Both the position numbers and the translations under genes were made by a program. From contig CAUYUJ010020713.1 of the NCBI GenBank assembly GCA_963575745.1, positions 57,501-81,027 of the forward strand: a stretch of DNA of 23,527 nt. The letters are read 5' to 3'. A model generated the notes under the pieces. It did not search any database, was not told the DNA's origin, and saw nothing but the letters and a program-made list of their open reading frames with translations. Positions 1 through 8,015 of this stretch are shown here, piece after piece. Numbering within the stretch: the first letter of the stretch is position 1; every line of letters starts with the position of its first letter. This DNA comes from Prorocentrum cordatum (lineage: Eukaryota; Sar; Dinophyceae; Prorocentrales; Prorocentraceae).

Positions 1-1
1 C

Positions 2-3000
2 CCGCACGTCAACAAATCATGTGGGCTTCAGATATGGCTGCATGAAAACAAGTTCCCACGTGTATGTTTGAGAGGGTTTGCCCCAGTGCCACGAAAACTT
101 CGAGGAAGAGTAGGAGCAGTGCGGGTGGAGAGAGGTGCTTTACGTCTCATGTTGATTGCAATGTACTTTCCGCCCGCGCCGAACAGAGGCCGTGAACATC
201 GTGATCGATGGCAGCGGACGGTGAGATCGATGATGAACTGGCTGTATTCACTGTTGGGGTCCACAAGCGCACGCTGGTCACCAGTACTCTGCTGCGACTT
301 GAACGGTCAGTTCGCGGAGACCCCACATGTGACGGGCAGATATCATTTGCACGAATGCAACTACACAAATGAGATGCTGGCACCTTGTCTTCGAGCGCAC
401 AGCCTGTGCGCCATCAACACATTCTTCCCGACGGGCGGCCCCACGTACTACAATAGGGGTGTGGTGAAGACGCTCGACTATATCATTGTACCTATGGAGT
501 GGCACAAGGCTACGATGTGGTGCAGGACATTGACACGGTCGGCGTGGCGTCTTCAGCTGCACAACCAGAGTGCGCTGTGGGACCATCTACCGCTGGGTGC
601 ATGTTTTGACATCGACGTGATAGGTCAGCCATATGAGCCGATCAAGCAGACACAGGTCAGCAGAGAGATGATTGCGAAGATGCTCCAGCTCGGTGACCGA
701 CGGCCCGAATTTGTGGCGACAGCTGAGGCACAACTACGACGGCACCTCCAACAGCTCCGAGCGCTTCCATGGCGCGAGATCCCAGAGTTTGCCAATGCAG
801 CAATACACGACGCTATCCAGGCAGGCGCTGAGCAGCACTGCCAAGGCACCGTCGGCTATGTGGAGGATCATGCTGAGCATACGAGAGGGGTCAGAAAGTT
901 ACTTCGACAGCGACGTGATATACGTGAGCGTTTGTCGTCTATTAATGGGTGTGTGGATGTGAAGGCGGGAGTACAGGTTGGCACGGTTAGTGAAGCTCCG
1001 TACCAGCAAGCGATCAAGGACACGGTGGACCTTACTGCCGATGGGTTAAGGGAGTCAGGTACTAGCGATGCACGACGTGAAGATGAGATTGACAGGAGTA
1101 TTCGTTTTGAGGTAAGCAGTGAGCATGAGAGTTTGAATCGACAGCCAGCGAGTGGATCAAGGGTTTTACGTAGTGATGTACGACGTGAGGGTGAGATTAA
1201 CATGAGTATGGTGAGTTTTTTCGGATCTGAACGATATCGGGAGTTGGTTGAGCAAGGCTTCACACACGAGCGGATGTACGCAGTCCAAGAGATAAGCAGA
1301 TTGGCGTTTCGATTGAAGATTGTGAGCAGATGGTTAACACAAAGGAAGCGAGCATACTGGAATGAGGTAACCGAATTGAGATGCGACGGGTTCATGAGAG
1401 CGGCGAAGGCGAATGACACGTTCACGGTCCACAAGCTTGCGCGGCTTCTTGCGCAGCGCAACCGTGGTGGTCGCAAGAGAGTCTTCGGGCGTCACTCCAT
1501 CCCTGGGGCTACTGAGGATTGGATCGCTCGCATGAAGTTGAAGGGATACGAGGGCGGATGCTCGGCGAATGAATATGATGAGAACCAGTTGCGAGAAATG
1601 CGAGAATATCCGAGGGCCACGATCGTCACGCAGGAGGAGATCGGTGAGGAGGTGAGGCAGATTCGTTATGCGGCGTGGCGAGCCAAGCTCTGGAGATCGT
1701 GTCCCGAATGGAGCTCGTCAACGGAGTTGCTGAGGGTTATGATGTTCCCCAAGTGGTACAACAAGCGCATGATGCATCGCAGACAGGGGCTGGGCTACGA
1801 GTCGGAGCTCGAGAAGCTGGCCGCGCCCACGTTCCACGCGGTCTTGTGGACGCTCGTCGAGGGCATCCTTCGCACGCTGCGGGTCCCTCGCCTCTGGACT
1901 CGTGCTCGTGCGGCCAAGATCGGCAAGGGCAACGACAAGGAGGGCGTGGACGGCGAGAGGGTTGTGATGATGATATGCAGCTTGGCCAAGTTTCACTACC
2001 GCGCGATGCTCGAGGCCGCGGACACCGAGAACGTGCCGTGTTGGGCTTACGGAGCCATCAGACACCGGCGGCGGGAGGGAGCGATTGTGGTCCAGATGTG
2101 CAGTGCCTGGAGGCTCAAGCATCATGGATACCAGCACGCCAGTCGCCTACATGACGCAGCGAACGCGTTCTACTCGATCAAGACGGCCAGATTGAACCAG
2201 GTTATCTTACAGCGACTTCATCCCCGACATGTACCTTTGATGTTGGACAGAGTGAAGTGGGCACACTTCAACTTCGACGGCGAGGAGGATCGCCTCTTGC
2301 TGATGGGTGAGGGCTGCATGCCAGGCGACCCCGTAATGGTTTTCCTCTTTGTCTTGGCGTACGCGATGGGTCTCGAAGAGTATGCCCAGAATGCCTGTCA
2401 GAACTTAGAGGTTGTTTCACCGTGGACGGGGCAGGCAACCCAGGCCGCCCTCACTCTTTTCGTGGATGATATTGCGGATGCATTCAGATTCCGCAATCGG
2501 CAGCAGGCACAAGACCGTGGAGCTGACCAAAACGAGAAGGTAACAAACATGTTGGGGGAGATGGGGCTGAAGCAAAACATAAGCAAGCAAGAAACAGTCC
2601 CGTATTGCTGTGGGGTAGGAAGCTTCAAGCTCGAGCGGGAAATTTTGAGGAACCAGGTCGTCCAGGGACAGAGCGCTGCTGCTGCCAGGTATCTCGGGGT
2701 TCGGATCACGGCAAGGTTCTCGATCGCGGTCGAAACGGGGTATCGTATCCAGGCGGGGAAGGCTGCGTGGGGTATGATGGGCAACTTCTGGACATCGAAC
2801 GTCAGTATAAAATGGAAGATATCGATATTTAAGGGCTACGTCATAAACGCCATCCTGACGGGCATCGAAACGTTTGCCAAGCATGATGGGCCTATGAAGG
2901 TCCACGACTTCCAGGGACTCCAAGGGTTTCTTGCACGTCGTGGGCGGGTCGTACTTGGAGGTGTTGCTAGTCAGAGGATCGACGGCTCGATTAGGTCGCT

Positions 3001-3382
3001 GACGAATCTAGAGGTTATGGCGAAGCTCGGGTCTGCTAGCTTGTTCGTGGAAGCTCGTATACGACGGTTGAAATGGCTCCAACATCTTTTAGCTGAGCCA
3101 GATGCTGCTGAACAAGTTTTGGGAGTAGTTTTTGGTGATCTTCGAATCGAGGGCCAGGAGTGCCCCGCTGTGTCGGACGATACATGGCAGAATGGGAACC
3201 CCTGGGCTCGGCAGTGGCTCTCGGACATTGTGGCCCTCGACACCTTTGATGACGGGGAGGTTTTTGTTGGAGCGATACGATTTCAAGCCGATGAAGGCCA
3301 TCACGGAAGGACGGGAGAATTTTATTCGACTCGAGCTCTCGGCCCTTCGTGCGCACTTTATGAGACACCGTGCACAGTATGA
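2..3382 (+). CDS. LINE-type retrotransposon protein: EEP endonuclease plus reverse transcriptase, 5' partial
   Basis: The frame is open from base 2 with no stop or convincing start, so the protein begins outside the window. Residue numbers count from the TTG at 68. An endonuclease/exonuclease/phosphatase domain fills about residues 1-180: CDLNG at 76-80 (metal/catalytic D-N), TLDYI at 135-139 and WDHLP at 171-175 (catalytic His). A long linker (about 190-450) carries two copies of a repeated motif. The reverse transcriptase follows: LHDAANAF (motif A, Asp 696), GCMPGDP (motif B region, from 749) and FVDDI (motif C, Asp 800-801). By family knowledge such proteins nick target DNA and copy their RNA at the nick. 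The reading stays protein-like to about base 3260. The last roughly 40 residues are probably out-of-frame read-through after an indel at the T run 3261-3265. No RNase H was seen. The family is clear; the subfamily (clade) is not. Confidence 0.85.
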   Translation, partial: PHVNKSCGLQIWLHENKFPRVCLRGFAPVPRKLRGRVGAVRVERGALRLMLIAMYFPPAPNRGREHRDRWQRTVRSMMNWLYSLLGSTSARWSPVLCCDLNGQFAETPHVTGRYHLHECNYTNEMLAPCLRAHSLCAINTFFPTGGPTYYNRGVVKTLDYIIVPMEWHKATMWCRTLTRSAWRLQLHNQSALWDHLPLGACFDIDVIGQPYEPIKQTQVSREMIAKMLQLGDRRPEFVATAEAQLRRHLQQLRALPWREIPEFANAAIHDAIQAGAEQHCQGTVGYVEDHAEHTRGVRKLLRQRRDIRERLSSINGCVDVKAGVQVGTVSEAPYQQAIKDTVDLTADGLRESGTSDARREDEIDRSIRFEVSSEHESLNRQPASGSRVLRSDVRREGEINMSMVSFFGSERYRELVEQGFTHERMYAVQEISRLAFRLKIVSRWLTQRKRAYWNEVTELRCDGFMRAAKANDTFTVHKLARLLAQRNRGGRKRVFGRHSIPGATEDWIARMKLKGYEGGCSANEYDENQLREMREYPRATIVTQEEIGEEVRQIRYAAWRAKLWRSCPEWSSSTELLRVMMFPKWYNKRMMHRRQGLGYESELEKLAAPTFHAVLWTLVEGILRTLRVPRLWTRARAAKIGKGNDKEGVDGERVVMMICSLAKFHYRAMLEAADTENVPCWAYGAIRHRRREGAIVVQMCSAWRLKHHGYQHASRLHDAANAFYSIKTARLNQVILQRLHPRHVPLMLDRVKWAHFNFDGEEDRLLLMGEGCMPGDPVMVFLFVLAYAMGLEEYAQNACQNLEVVSPWTGQATQAALTLFVDDIADAFRFRNRQQAQDRGADQNEKVTNMLGEMGLKQNISKQETVPYCCGVGSFKLEREILRNQVVQGQSAAAARYLGVRITARFSIAVETGYRIQAGKAAWGMMGNFWTSNVSIKWKISIFKGYVINAILTGIETFAKHDGPMKVHDFQGLQGFLARRGRVVLGGVASQRIDGSIRSLTNLEVMAKLGSASLFVEARIRRLKWLQHLLAEPDAAEQVLGVVFGDLRIEGQECPAVSDDTWQNGNPWARQWLSDIVALDTFDDGEVFVGAIRFQADEGHHGRTGEFYSTRALGPSCALYETPCTV
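1067..1104 (+). repeat. Short dispersed motif, copy A
   Basis: The motif has the form GATGYACGACGTGAAGATGA followed by GATTGACAGGAGTATTCG. It is read here as SDARREDEIDRSIR inside the linker of the retroelement protein. Copies B (near 1175) and C (near 7498) share most bases. Confidence 0.7.
1151..1210 (+). repeat. Short dispersed motif, copy B with its upstream block
   Basis: GATGTACGACGTGAGGGTGA followed by GATTAACATGAGTATGGTG, read as SDVRREGEINMSM. It is preceded by AGTGGATCAAGGGTTTTAC, a block that recurs at 4197-4218 (AGTGGATCAAGGATTTTAC). Copy B lies 108 bp downstream of copy A. Confidence 0.7.
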
Positions 3383-3800
3383 GCCTGTTCGAGGTGAGCT
3401 TGAGGAAGGAGGATTATACCAATGCTGGGCGGTGAATGATGAGGGTAATCCGTGCCAGGCGCGCTTCGTGGACAAGACACGTCTTGCTTCACACTATGTG
3501 CACGCGCGTGGAGAAACCCACGGGCGACAGGTCTTATTTCGAGCGTGCTGCTTCAGTAATGAGTGCACGATATGTGGTGCAGTGTTCTGTTTTTATGCGC
3601 AGGCGCAGAAACACATGAGTGCGGCAGTGGAGCGTGGGATGTGTGTTGACAGATCTCGATCGTCGGCGTTCGTCAAAATGCAAACGACTCGATGCCGACT
3701 ATGTGAATTTGCCGCTGATGAGCCTCAAGCATTGAGGCAACACATTCTTAGTGCCCATCTGGCCGCGCATCTCGACGGCCATCTTCTCGAGCTGGATGTC
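3264..3800 (+). CDS. C-terminal zinc-finger tail of the same retroelement, in a shifted frame
   Basis: After the T run at 3261-3265 the protein-like reading moves to the next frame, overlapping the end of the RT frame. It starts with LLERYDFKPMKAI and then shows three cysteine/histidine clusters: C-X9-C-X12-H-X2-H near 3423-3500, C-X2-C-X12-H with a following Cys near 3560-3640, and a classical C-X2-C-X12-H-X4-H (CRLCEF...RQHILSAH) at about 3693-3755. C-terminal CCHC/C2H2 fingers are common in non-LTR retroelements, where they bind nucleic acid. The simplest reading is that this was once continuous with the RT, and that one extra base in the T run separated them. Programmed frameshifting is possible but unsupported. 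The frame stays open to 4199, but after about 3800 it reads as a shadow of the third frame. Confidence 0.6.
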
Positions 3801-4302
3801 GCGGCTGATTACGGGAGATGCGCAGCAGACGGGAGAGAAGGAGCCCAAGCGCGGCAAGTCCAAAGAGTCGGACGACGTGGTCACCAAGAAGATGCTGGTC
3901 CAGCTCGAGGCGCGCATGAGGACGCAGGAGCATTACACCATGACGCAGGTCCATCTTCCTGCGGACCACCCCCTGGTCGTGAGCTGCCAGGCCCAGTACC
4001 AGTCCTACCTCGAGCAGGTGAAGAAGGACGGGCCCCAGCACGAGCGCGGGCCGCCAGAGCTCCAGCTGTTTTCGAGGGCTCTGAACGATATCGAGAGTTG
4101 GTTGGCAGAGGCTTCTTCGCCCGAGGTCAAGAAGTACGTAGGCCTGCCGACGAGAGTGCGCAGCATGCTCGAGCATGGCAAGAGCGAGGACGCCAGTGAG
4201 TGGATCAAGGATTTTACATTCAGCCCGATTACGAGACCTATGTTGCTTCACATCAGCAATTTGGCCCCTGCTGACTTTTTTCAAAATAATATATTGGGAT
4301 GA
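3751..4302 (+). CDS. Helical, charged protein segment at the 3' end of the retroelement
   Basis: I do not recognise a domain. From about 3808 this frame is strongly protein-like: GC-rich third positions, a basic stretch (EKEPKRGKSK), then regular helical sequence (VVTKKMLVQLEARMRTQEHY, LVVSCQAQYQSYLEQVKK, LNDIESWLAEAS) and an end at ADFFQNNILG with stop at 4300-4302. The nominal GTG start at 3751 lies inside the zinc-finger frame and is not a credible initiator. Either a second indel near 3800 separates it from the finger tail, or it is an ORF1-like remnant of a neighbouring element. The segment from about 4070 to 4218 contains two short blocks that also occur, in opposite order and other frames, at 1151-1260. 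The general style resembles the lysine-rich ORFs next to EEP-RT frames in dinoflagellate LINEs, but that comparison is from memory. Confidence 0.5.
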   Translation: MPIWPRISTAIFSSWMSRLITGDAQQTGEKEPKRGKSKESDDVVTKKMLVQLEARMRTQEHYTMTQVHLPADHPLVVSCQAQYQSYLEQVKKDGPQHERGPPELQLFSRALNDIESWLAEASSPEVKKYVGLPTRVRSMLEHGKSEDASEWIKDFTFSPITRPMLLHISNLAPADFFQNNILG

Positions 4303-4548
4303 AACGCTGCCGCTGGATATATCGAGCACAGTTGATCACAACACAAACGCTCCTGCGATCCCCGCCAAAATGGCAAGAAATGGTAAGCTCAGATCCGCAT
4401 GGCTACATTGCAACCGAACCGCTTGACCACCATCTCGACCGAACTGGCGGAATTCGACCACGCGTCCGACAAAATACGTTCGACGAGGGATGCGCTGCAC
4501 AATGCCCCGGCCACGGGCAGCGCTACGAGGGAAAGCGGGCCCTTCGAT
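4303..4548. other. No gene seen between the retroelement and the GC-rich repeats
   Basis: Mixed-composition sequence with no recognisable protein. No poly(A) or simple tandem 3' tail was found after the stop at 4302, so the 3' end of the retroelement is not defined. Confidence 0.5.
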
Positions 4549-4795
4549 GTGTCACTTTCAGCGCCCGTGAAAGTGACACCTCCCAGGGCCCACTTAAAGA
4601 GCACCAGAAAGGCTCCAAGAAGGCCCCGAGAAGGCCCCAGGGCGGCACCAAGAGGGCTCCCAGAGGGACCCAAGAGAGGCCCCAAGAAGGGCCCAAGAGG
4701 GCCCTCCGCGGTGTCACTTTCAACGCCCGTGAAAATGACACCTCCCAGGGCCCACTTAGGGCCTCAGAAAAGCTCTAAGAAGGCCCCGAAAGGGC
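4549..4795. repeat. Tandem 162-bp unit, each copy headed by a 12-bp-arm hairpin
   Basis: GTGTCACTTTCA, seven bases, TGAAAGTGACAC at 4549-4579 is a perfect inverted repeat. At 4711-4741 it recurs with one changed base in the right arm. Both are followed by CTCCCAGGGCCCACTTA and then by AAG-rich GC repeats. The second copy is truncated at about 4795. Confidence 0.8.
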
Positions 4796-5240
4796 CATAG
4801 AGAGCCGCCCTGGGTTCAACTCCGCGTGGCGGAGTTGGAAGCGATAACTTCAATACCCTGCTGGAGGCCTCTTAGGGGCCCTAAGACGGCACTGAAGAAC
4901 CCCATCGGGGCTTTTTCAAAGGCAGAGGAGGGCGCAAAAAGGGGCCTCAGTGAGCCCCTGGTCTAACTCCACCTGGCGGAATTGGAAGCGATATCGCCCG
5001 GCGCCTTCATGGAGCCGCTCGGAGCTTCCAAGACGGCCCCAGAAGGCCCCAGGAGGGCCCCAAGAGGATCGAACGACGATTCCTGGAAGTGCACCAGTGA
5101 GACCCTTGTTGACCTCCGCCTGGCGGAGTTGGAAGCGACAATTTCCAGTGCCCTCTTGGGGCCTCTGGGGGGCCCCTCAGAAAGCTTTGGGGAGCACAGT
5201 GAAGGCCTTCGCAGGGCCGCGTGAGAGCCGTACCAGGGCC
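4796..5240. repeat. Three hairpins at 147-bp spacing in GC-rich repeat
   Basis: CTCCGC-GTG-GCGGAG (stem starting at 4820), its decayed version CTCCACCTGGCGGAA (4967) and CTCCGC-CTG-GCGGAG (5114) are each followed by TTGGAAGCGA. The first extends to nine-base arms (4817-4837). The intervening DNA is GGCCCCAAGAGGGCCCC-type repeat. The long ORFs here are by-products of repeats without stops. Confidence 0.75.
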
Positions 5241-5370
5241 GCATGTGTGCGCGGATGGGGGCGACGAGTGCTGACGCTGACGAATATGAGAATGATGAGG
5301 GCGATCAAGGCTGGCCCGAAACAAATCCTGGCGCCATTGCAGGCCGCCGATTATCGGCCACGCCGCCAGG

Positions 5371-5575
5371 ACGACGCCAAGCAACAAAACGACACCAACC
5401 AACAAACCGACACCAACCAACAAACCAACAAATCGACACCGGCCAACAAAAGGACACCAAGCAACAAAACGACACCAAGCAACAAAACGACACCAACCAA
5501 CGAAACGACACCAACCAACAAAACGGCACGAATCAACAAAACGGCACTGACCAACCAAACGACAAATCACTTCAC
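5371..5575. repeat. 18-bp minisatellite, about ten imperfect copies
   Basis: The unit is GACACCAAGCAACAAAAC and variants (CCAACCAACAAA). Because 18 is a multiple of three, all three forward frames stay open and encode TNQQ/NKTTPT-like repeats. I treat these as non-coding. The flank 5576-5829 holds no convincing gene, although one open frame there ends SDLPRDWSVASSSWVRFSEV and could be a coding scrap. Confidence 0.8.
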
Positions 5576-5829
5576 GACACCAATGAACAACGCGAAATCC
5601 ACCGACCGCCAACCAAGCATAAAATCAACCGACACAACGAAACCAACCCATAGAGCCAGACCAACCACTGGATTCGTGAGTCGGGGTAGTCATGGAAGTG
5701 AGCCGCTGCAGCCCGCGGAAGCCATTAACAGTGACCAGAGCACCGCAATGCAGCAACGTCCCCGGGCGGCGGCGGGAGTCTCGGATCTCCCGCGGGACTG
5801 GAGCGTAGCGAGTTCGTCCTGGGTCCGGT

Positions 5830-5885
5830 TTAGTGAAGTGAAGAATTTCGGGGTGCTTGCATGGCAAAAACCTTCACTTCACTAA
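5830..5885. repeat. Perfect 14-bp-arm inverted repeat with 28-nt loop
   Basis: TTAGTGAAGTGAAG at 5830-5843 and CTTCACTTCACTAA at 5872-5885 are exact reverse complements. The arms are themselves a GTGAA double repeat. This could be a very small foldback element. Confidence 0.75.
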
Positions 5886-6141
5886 TCTGGGGCCCCTGGA
5901 GCCCCAGGGCGTTTCAGGTCCCCTCGCTGTCTGGGTAGTCCAGGGGGCGCAGTGGCGGCTTACCAGAGGCCCTGTTCCCTAGCCTCACTTGCTTTCACCC
6001 GTGGTGCTCGACGGCCGTCTCGGAGCTGTCTTGTGGCGGTCTGGGGCAATCCCGAAGCCTCTTGGAGCCATCCCAAGGCCCCAAGGCGCCACCAATGGGG
6101 GCCCCAAGAGAGCTCCCAGAGGGCCCCGAAAGGCCTACAAC

Positions 6142-6344
6142 AGATTGCACGTTCGCGCGAATTCTTTGTACCACTTTGGGGGGTCCCTCTTGGGGCCCTC
6201 GGGGAACGTTCTTGGGGCCCTCCGAGGGCCCACTGGGGCCCCGGGAAGGCCCCAAGAACGCTCCCAGAGGGCCCCAAGAATGCTCCAAGAGGGCCCCAAG
6301 AGGACCCCCACAAGTGACAAAAACTATTTGCATGAGGGTGCAAC
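6142..6344. repeat. Long imperfect inverted repeat (foldback), arms about 90 bp
   Basis: The left arm (6142-6235) begins AGATTGCACG and contains TTTGTACCACTTTGGGG, CCCTCTTGGGGCCCTC and GAACGTTCTTGGGGCC. The reverse complement of the right arm (about 6250-6344) begins AGTTGCACCC and contains TTTGTCACTTGTGGGGG, CCTCTTGGGGCCCTC and GAGCGTTCTTGGGGCC. It is embedded in GC-rich repeat that starts near 6030. I found no target-site duplication. Confidence 0.6.
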
Positions 6345-6400
6345 TTACTCGGCGCCTCTTGGGGCGCTCTTGGAGCCGTGCTGGGCGCCACTCGTGGACG

Positions 6401-6850
6401 ACATGGGCTGGGCGACGGCATGTGGACCCTGTCGCTTGGGCCATCGGGGGTGCTCCCCAATGGGGCCACGAAGCTTCTGAGCGTATGACGGAATGGGCTG
6501 GGCGGCGGCCTGTGGGCCCTGCCTGTGGGGCCGTCGGTGTAGCTCCCCGTGGGGCCACGAAGCGTGTGAAACGTATGCCGAAATATGCTGGGCGGCGGCC
6601 TGGGAAACCTGCCGCTGGGACCTTTTTTTGGTGGAGCTGCCTATAGGGGCACGAAATGTTTGAGGGTGTCATCAATGTGGCCTGGGCGACGGCATGTGGA
6701 CCTTGCCGCCGGGACCTCCGATGAGCTCCTCATGGAGACACGAAGCGTCTGAGGGGCGGGCCGACATGGGCTGGGCGGCGCACTAAGGACCCTGCCGATG
6801 GGGCCTTCGGTGGAGCACCTCACAAGGCCACGAGACTTGCGGGGAATGTG
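6401..6850. repeat. Tandem satellite of about 90 bp, five copies
   Basis: Units contain (T)GGGCTGGGCGRCGGC, then CCTGCCG-type, GGAGC-TCC and GGGGCCACGAAGCGT blocks. The CTGGG of successive units falls at about 6409, 6499, 6589, 6683 and 6772, giving spacings of 90, 90, 94 and 89 bp. Confidence 0.75.
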
Positions 6851-6882
6851 GCGAAACAGAGACGCGGGGGAACAAGGGGGGT

Positions 6883-6990
6883 GGTTTGATGATGTTGATG
6901 AGGATGGTGGTGGTATTGATGATGGAGACGACGAGAATGCTGATGATGCTGATGATGATGGTGATGGCGACGATGACGATGGACGATGAC
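6883..6990. repeat. Imperfect GAT-rich trinucleotide tract
   Basis: Interrupted GATGAT, GGTGGT and GACGAT triplets. Frames through it read as poly-Asp or poly-Met and are not considered genes. Confidence 0.7.
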
Positions 6991-7474
6991 GACGGGGACA
7001 CGCGGAGAGCAGGGGCAGATACGCGAAGAGGGAGGACGAGGGAGGGGGCCGAAGGAATGACGCGGGGCGGTGTCTCTTCAAAACGAAGAACCAACACTGC
7101 AATCTGGTAGGGAATTTCTGGACGACCCCCCCCCGTGGCGCGGTCAATGTCCGCGACAGCATCGCTGGCACTACGAACGAAATGATCGAACTCTTCCTGC
7201 GACGTTACCCGCGGGGTGGATCAGCCAGGGATGGGGGTCGAAACCGCCCCAGCGCAAAGCAAATGTACAATCCTGAGAAACCCCAGCCCACATCAACCGA
7301 TCCGCAACAAGCACGCAAGCCTTTGACGACCCCAACGCACGTGACATCGCATAACGCGACGCGCCATCGAAAACGTTCGACGCGCGGCCTCGGAATGACA
7401 TCGGGCTTCATGGAACGTCGAATGGAAAACATGAAAAACCGCCCTGTGGGCTCCGAGACCCAAAATTACTGATG
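6991..7474. other. No gene seen
   Basis: Mixed sequence with a C9 run near 7127. A 96-aa plus-strand frame (7182-7472) has no recognisable features. Confidence 0.5.
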
Positions 7475-7539
7475 TGAAGGATTTCGGCTCGTCGACCGAT
7501 GTACGACGTGAAGAAGGTGAGATTGACAATGAGTATTCG
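7475..7539 (+). repeat. Short dispersed motif, copy C
   Basis: GTGAAGGATTTCGG, then GATGTACGACGTGAAGAAGG and TGAGATTGACAATGAGTATTCG. The order (AAGGATTT block, then GATGTACGACGTGA block) matches copy B near 1160-1210, although the neighbouring genes differ. Confidence 0.7.
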
Positions 7540-7807
7540 AGGACACGTGCTCGTCGCAACAGCAGGCAAACACGTGGAGAGGTTGAACAAGGCCCAGCGG
7601 GAGGCCTGGGGAGGCGCCCCGACGGACGACACGTTCGAGGAGGTTCTCCAGCGGACGCCGCTGGAGACGCCGGCGGTCCCCGAGGGTGCCAAGCTCGTCG
7701 AGCTCCAGCACGCCCTCAGCGCGATCCTGCGCGCGTGGGGCGGCTCCAGGAAGGTGGGCAAGGTCCCGAGGGGGCCCATGGCCAAGCAGTTGTTGGGCAA
7801 GAAGTAG
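7499..7807 (+). CDS. Small hypothetical protein or exon, possibly retroelement-derived
   Basis: I do not recognise the family. The 102-residue frame starts at ATG 7499 inside motif copy C. A second ATG at 7529 gives MSIRGHVLVATAG and may be the better start, because the bases before it belong to the dispersed motif. The sequence is protein-like, with GC-rich third positions: HVERLNKAQREAWGGAPTDD, then EEVLQRTP, KLVELQHALSAILRAWGG and a basic end MAKQLLGKK before TAG at 7805-7807. It is mostly helical, with no signal peptide or membrane segment. Because copy C matches motif copies inside the retroelement at 1067-1210, it may be the 3' piece of a retroelement ORF1 or an exon joined to such a piece. 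That is inference. Confidence 0.45.
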   Translation: MYDVKKVRLTMSIRGHVLVATAGKHVERLNKAQREAWGGAPTDDTFEEVLQRTPLETPAVPEGAKLVELQHALSAILRAWGGSRKVGKVPRGPMAKQLLGKK

Positions 7808-7860
7808 GTGAGAGTGGAGGCGCCCCGCGGCCCGCGCGGGCCGCCAGCGGGCGGGGGGTT

Positions 7861-8015
7861 GGGCTTTCCCGACGGGTGGGATCAGCTTCGGGCCCCTCCC
7901 CCGCTTCGGGCCCCGTGGGCCCGTAGCCGTCCTCTGGCGGCGTTCCGCCCTCGGTGCGTTCGGCCTCTGGTAGGCCATCCCCGAGGCTGATCCCCCCGTG
8001 GGAAATGCTTAGCTC
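7861..8015. mobile_element. MITE-like foldback with about 33-bp terminal inverted repeats
   Basis: The left end has GGCTTTCCCGACGGG and GGGATCAGCTTCGGG. The reverse complement of the right end has GCATTTCCCACGGG and GGGATCAGCCTCGGG. The interior is GC-rich with a repeated CTTCGGGCCCC. No ORF fits inside. Boundaries are approximate and no target-site duplication was confirmed. Confidence 0.5.

Noticed and set aside
1112-1173. A 62-bp GT...AG segment (GTAAGCAGT to TTTTACGTAG) that could be an intron
   Set aside because: Removing it places TGA directly after GAG and ends the RT reading. The unspliced frame is open throughout.
5007-5653. Cys/Val/Phe/Trp-rich minus ORF resembling a membrane protein
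   Set aside because: It is the reverse of the 18-bp minisatellite; hydrophobicity comes from the repeat unit.
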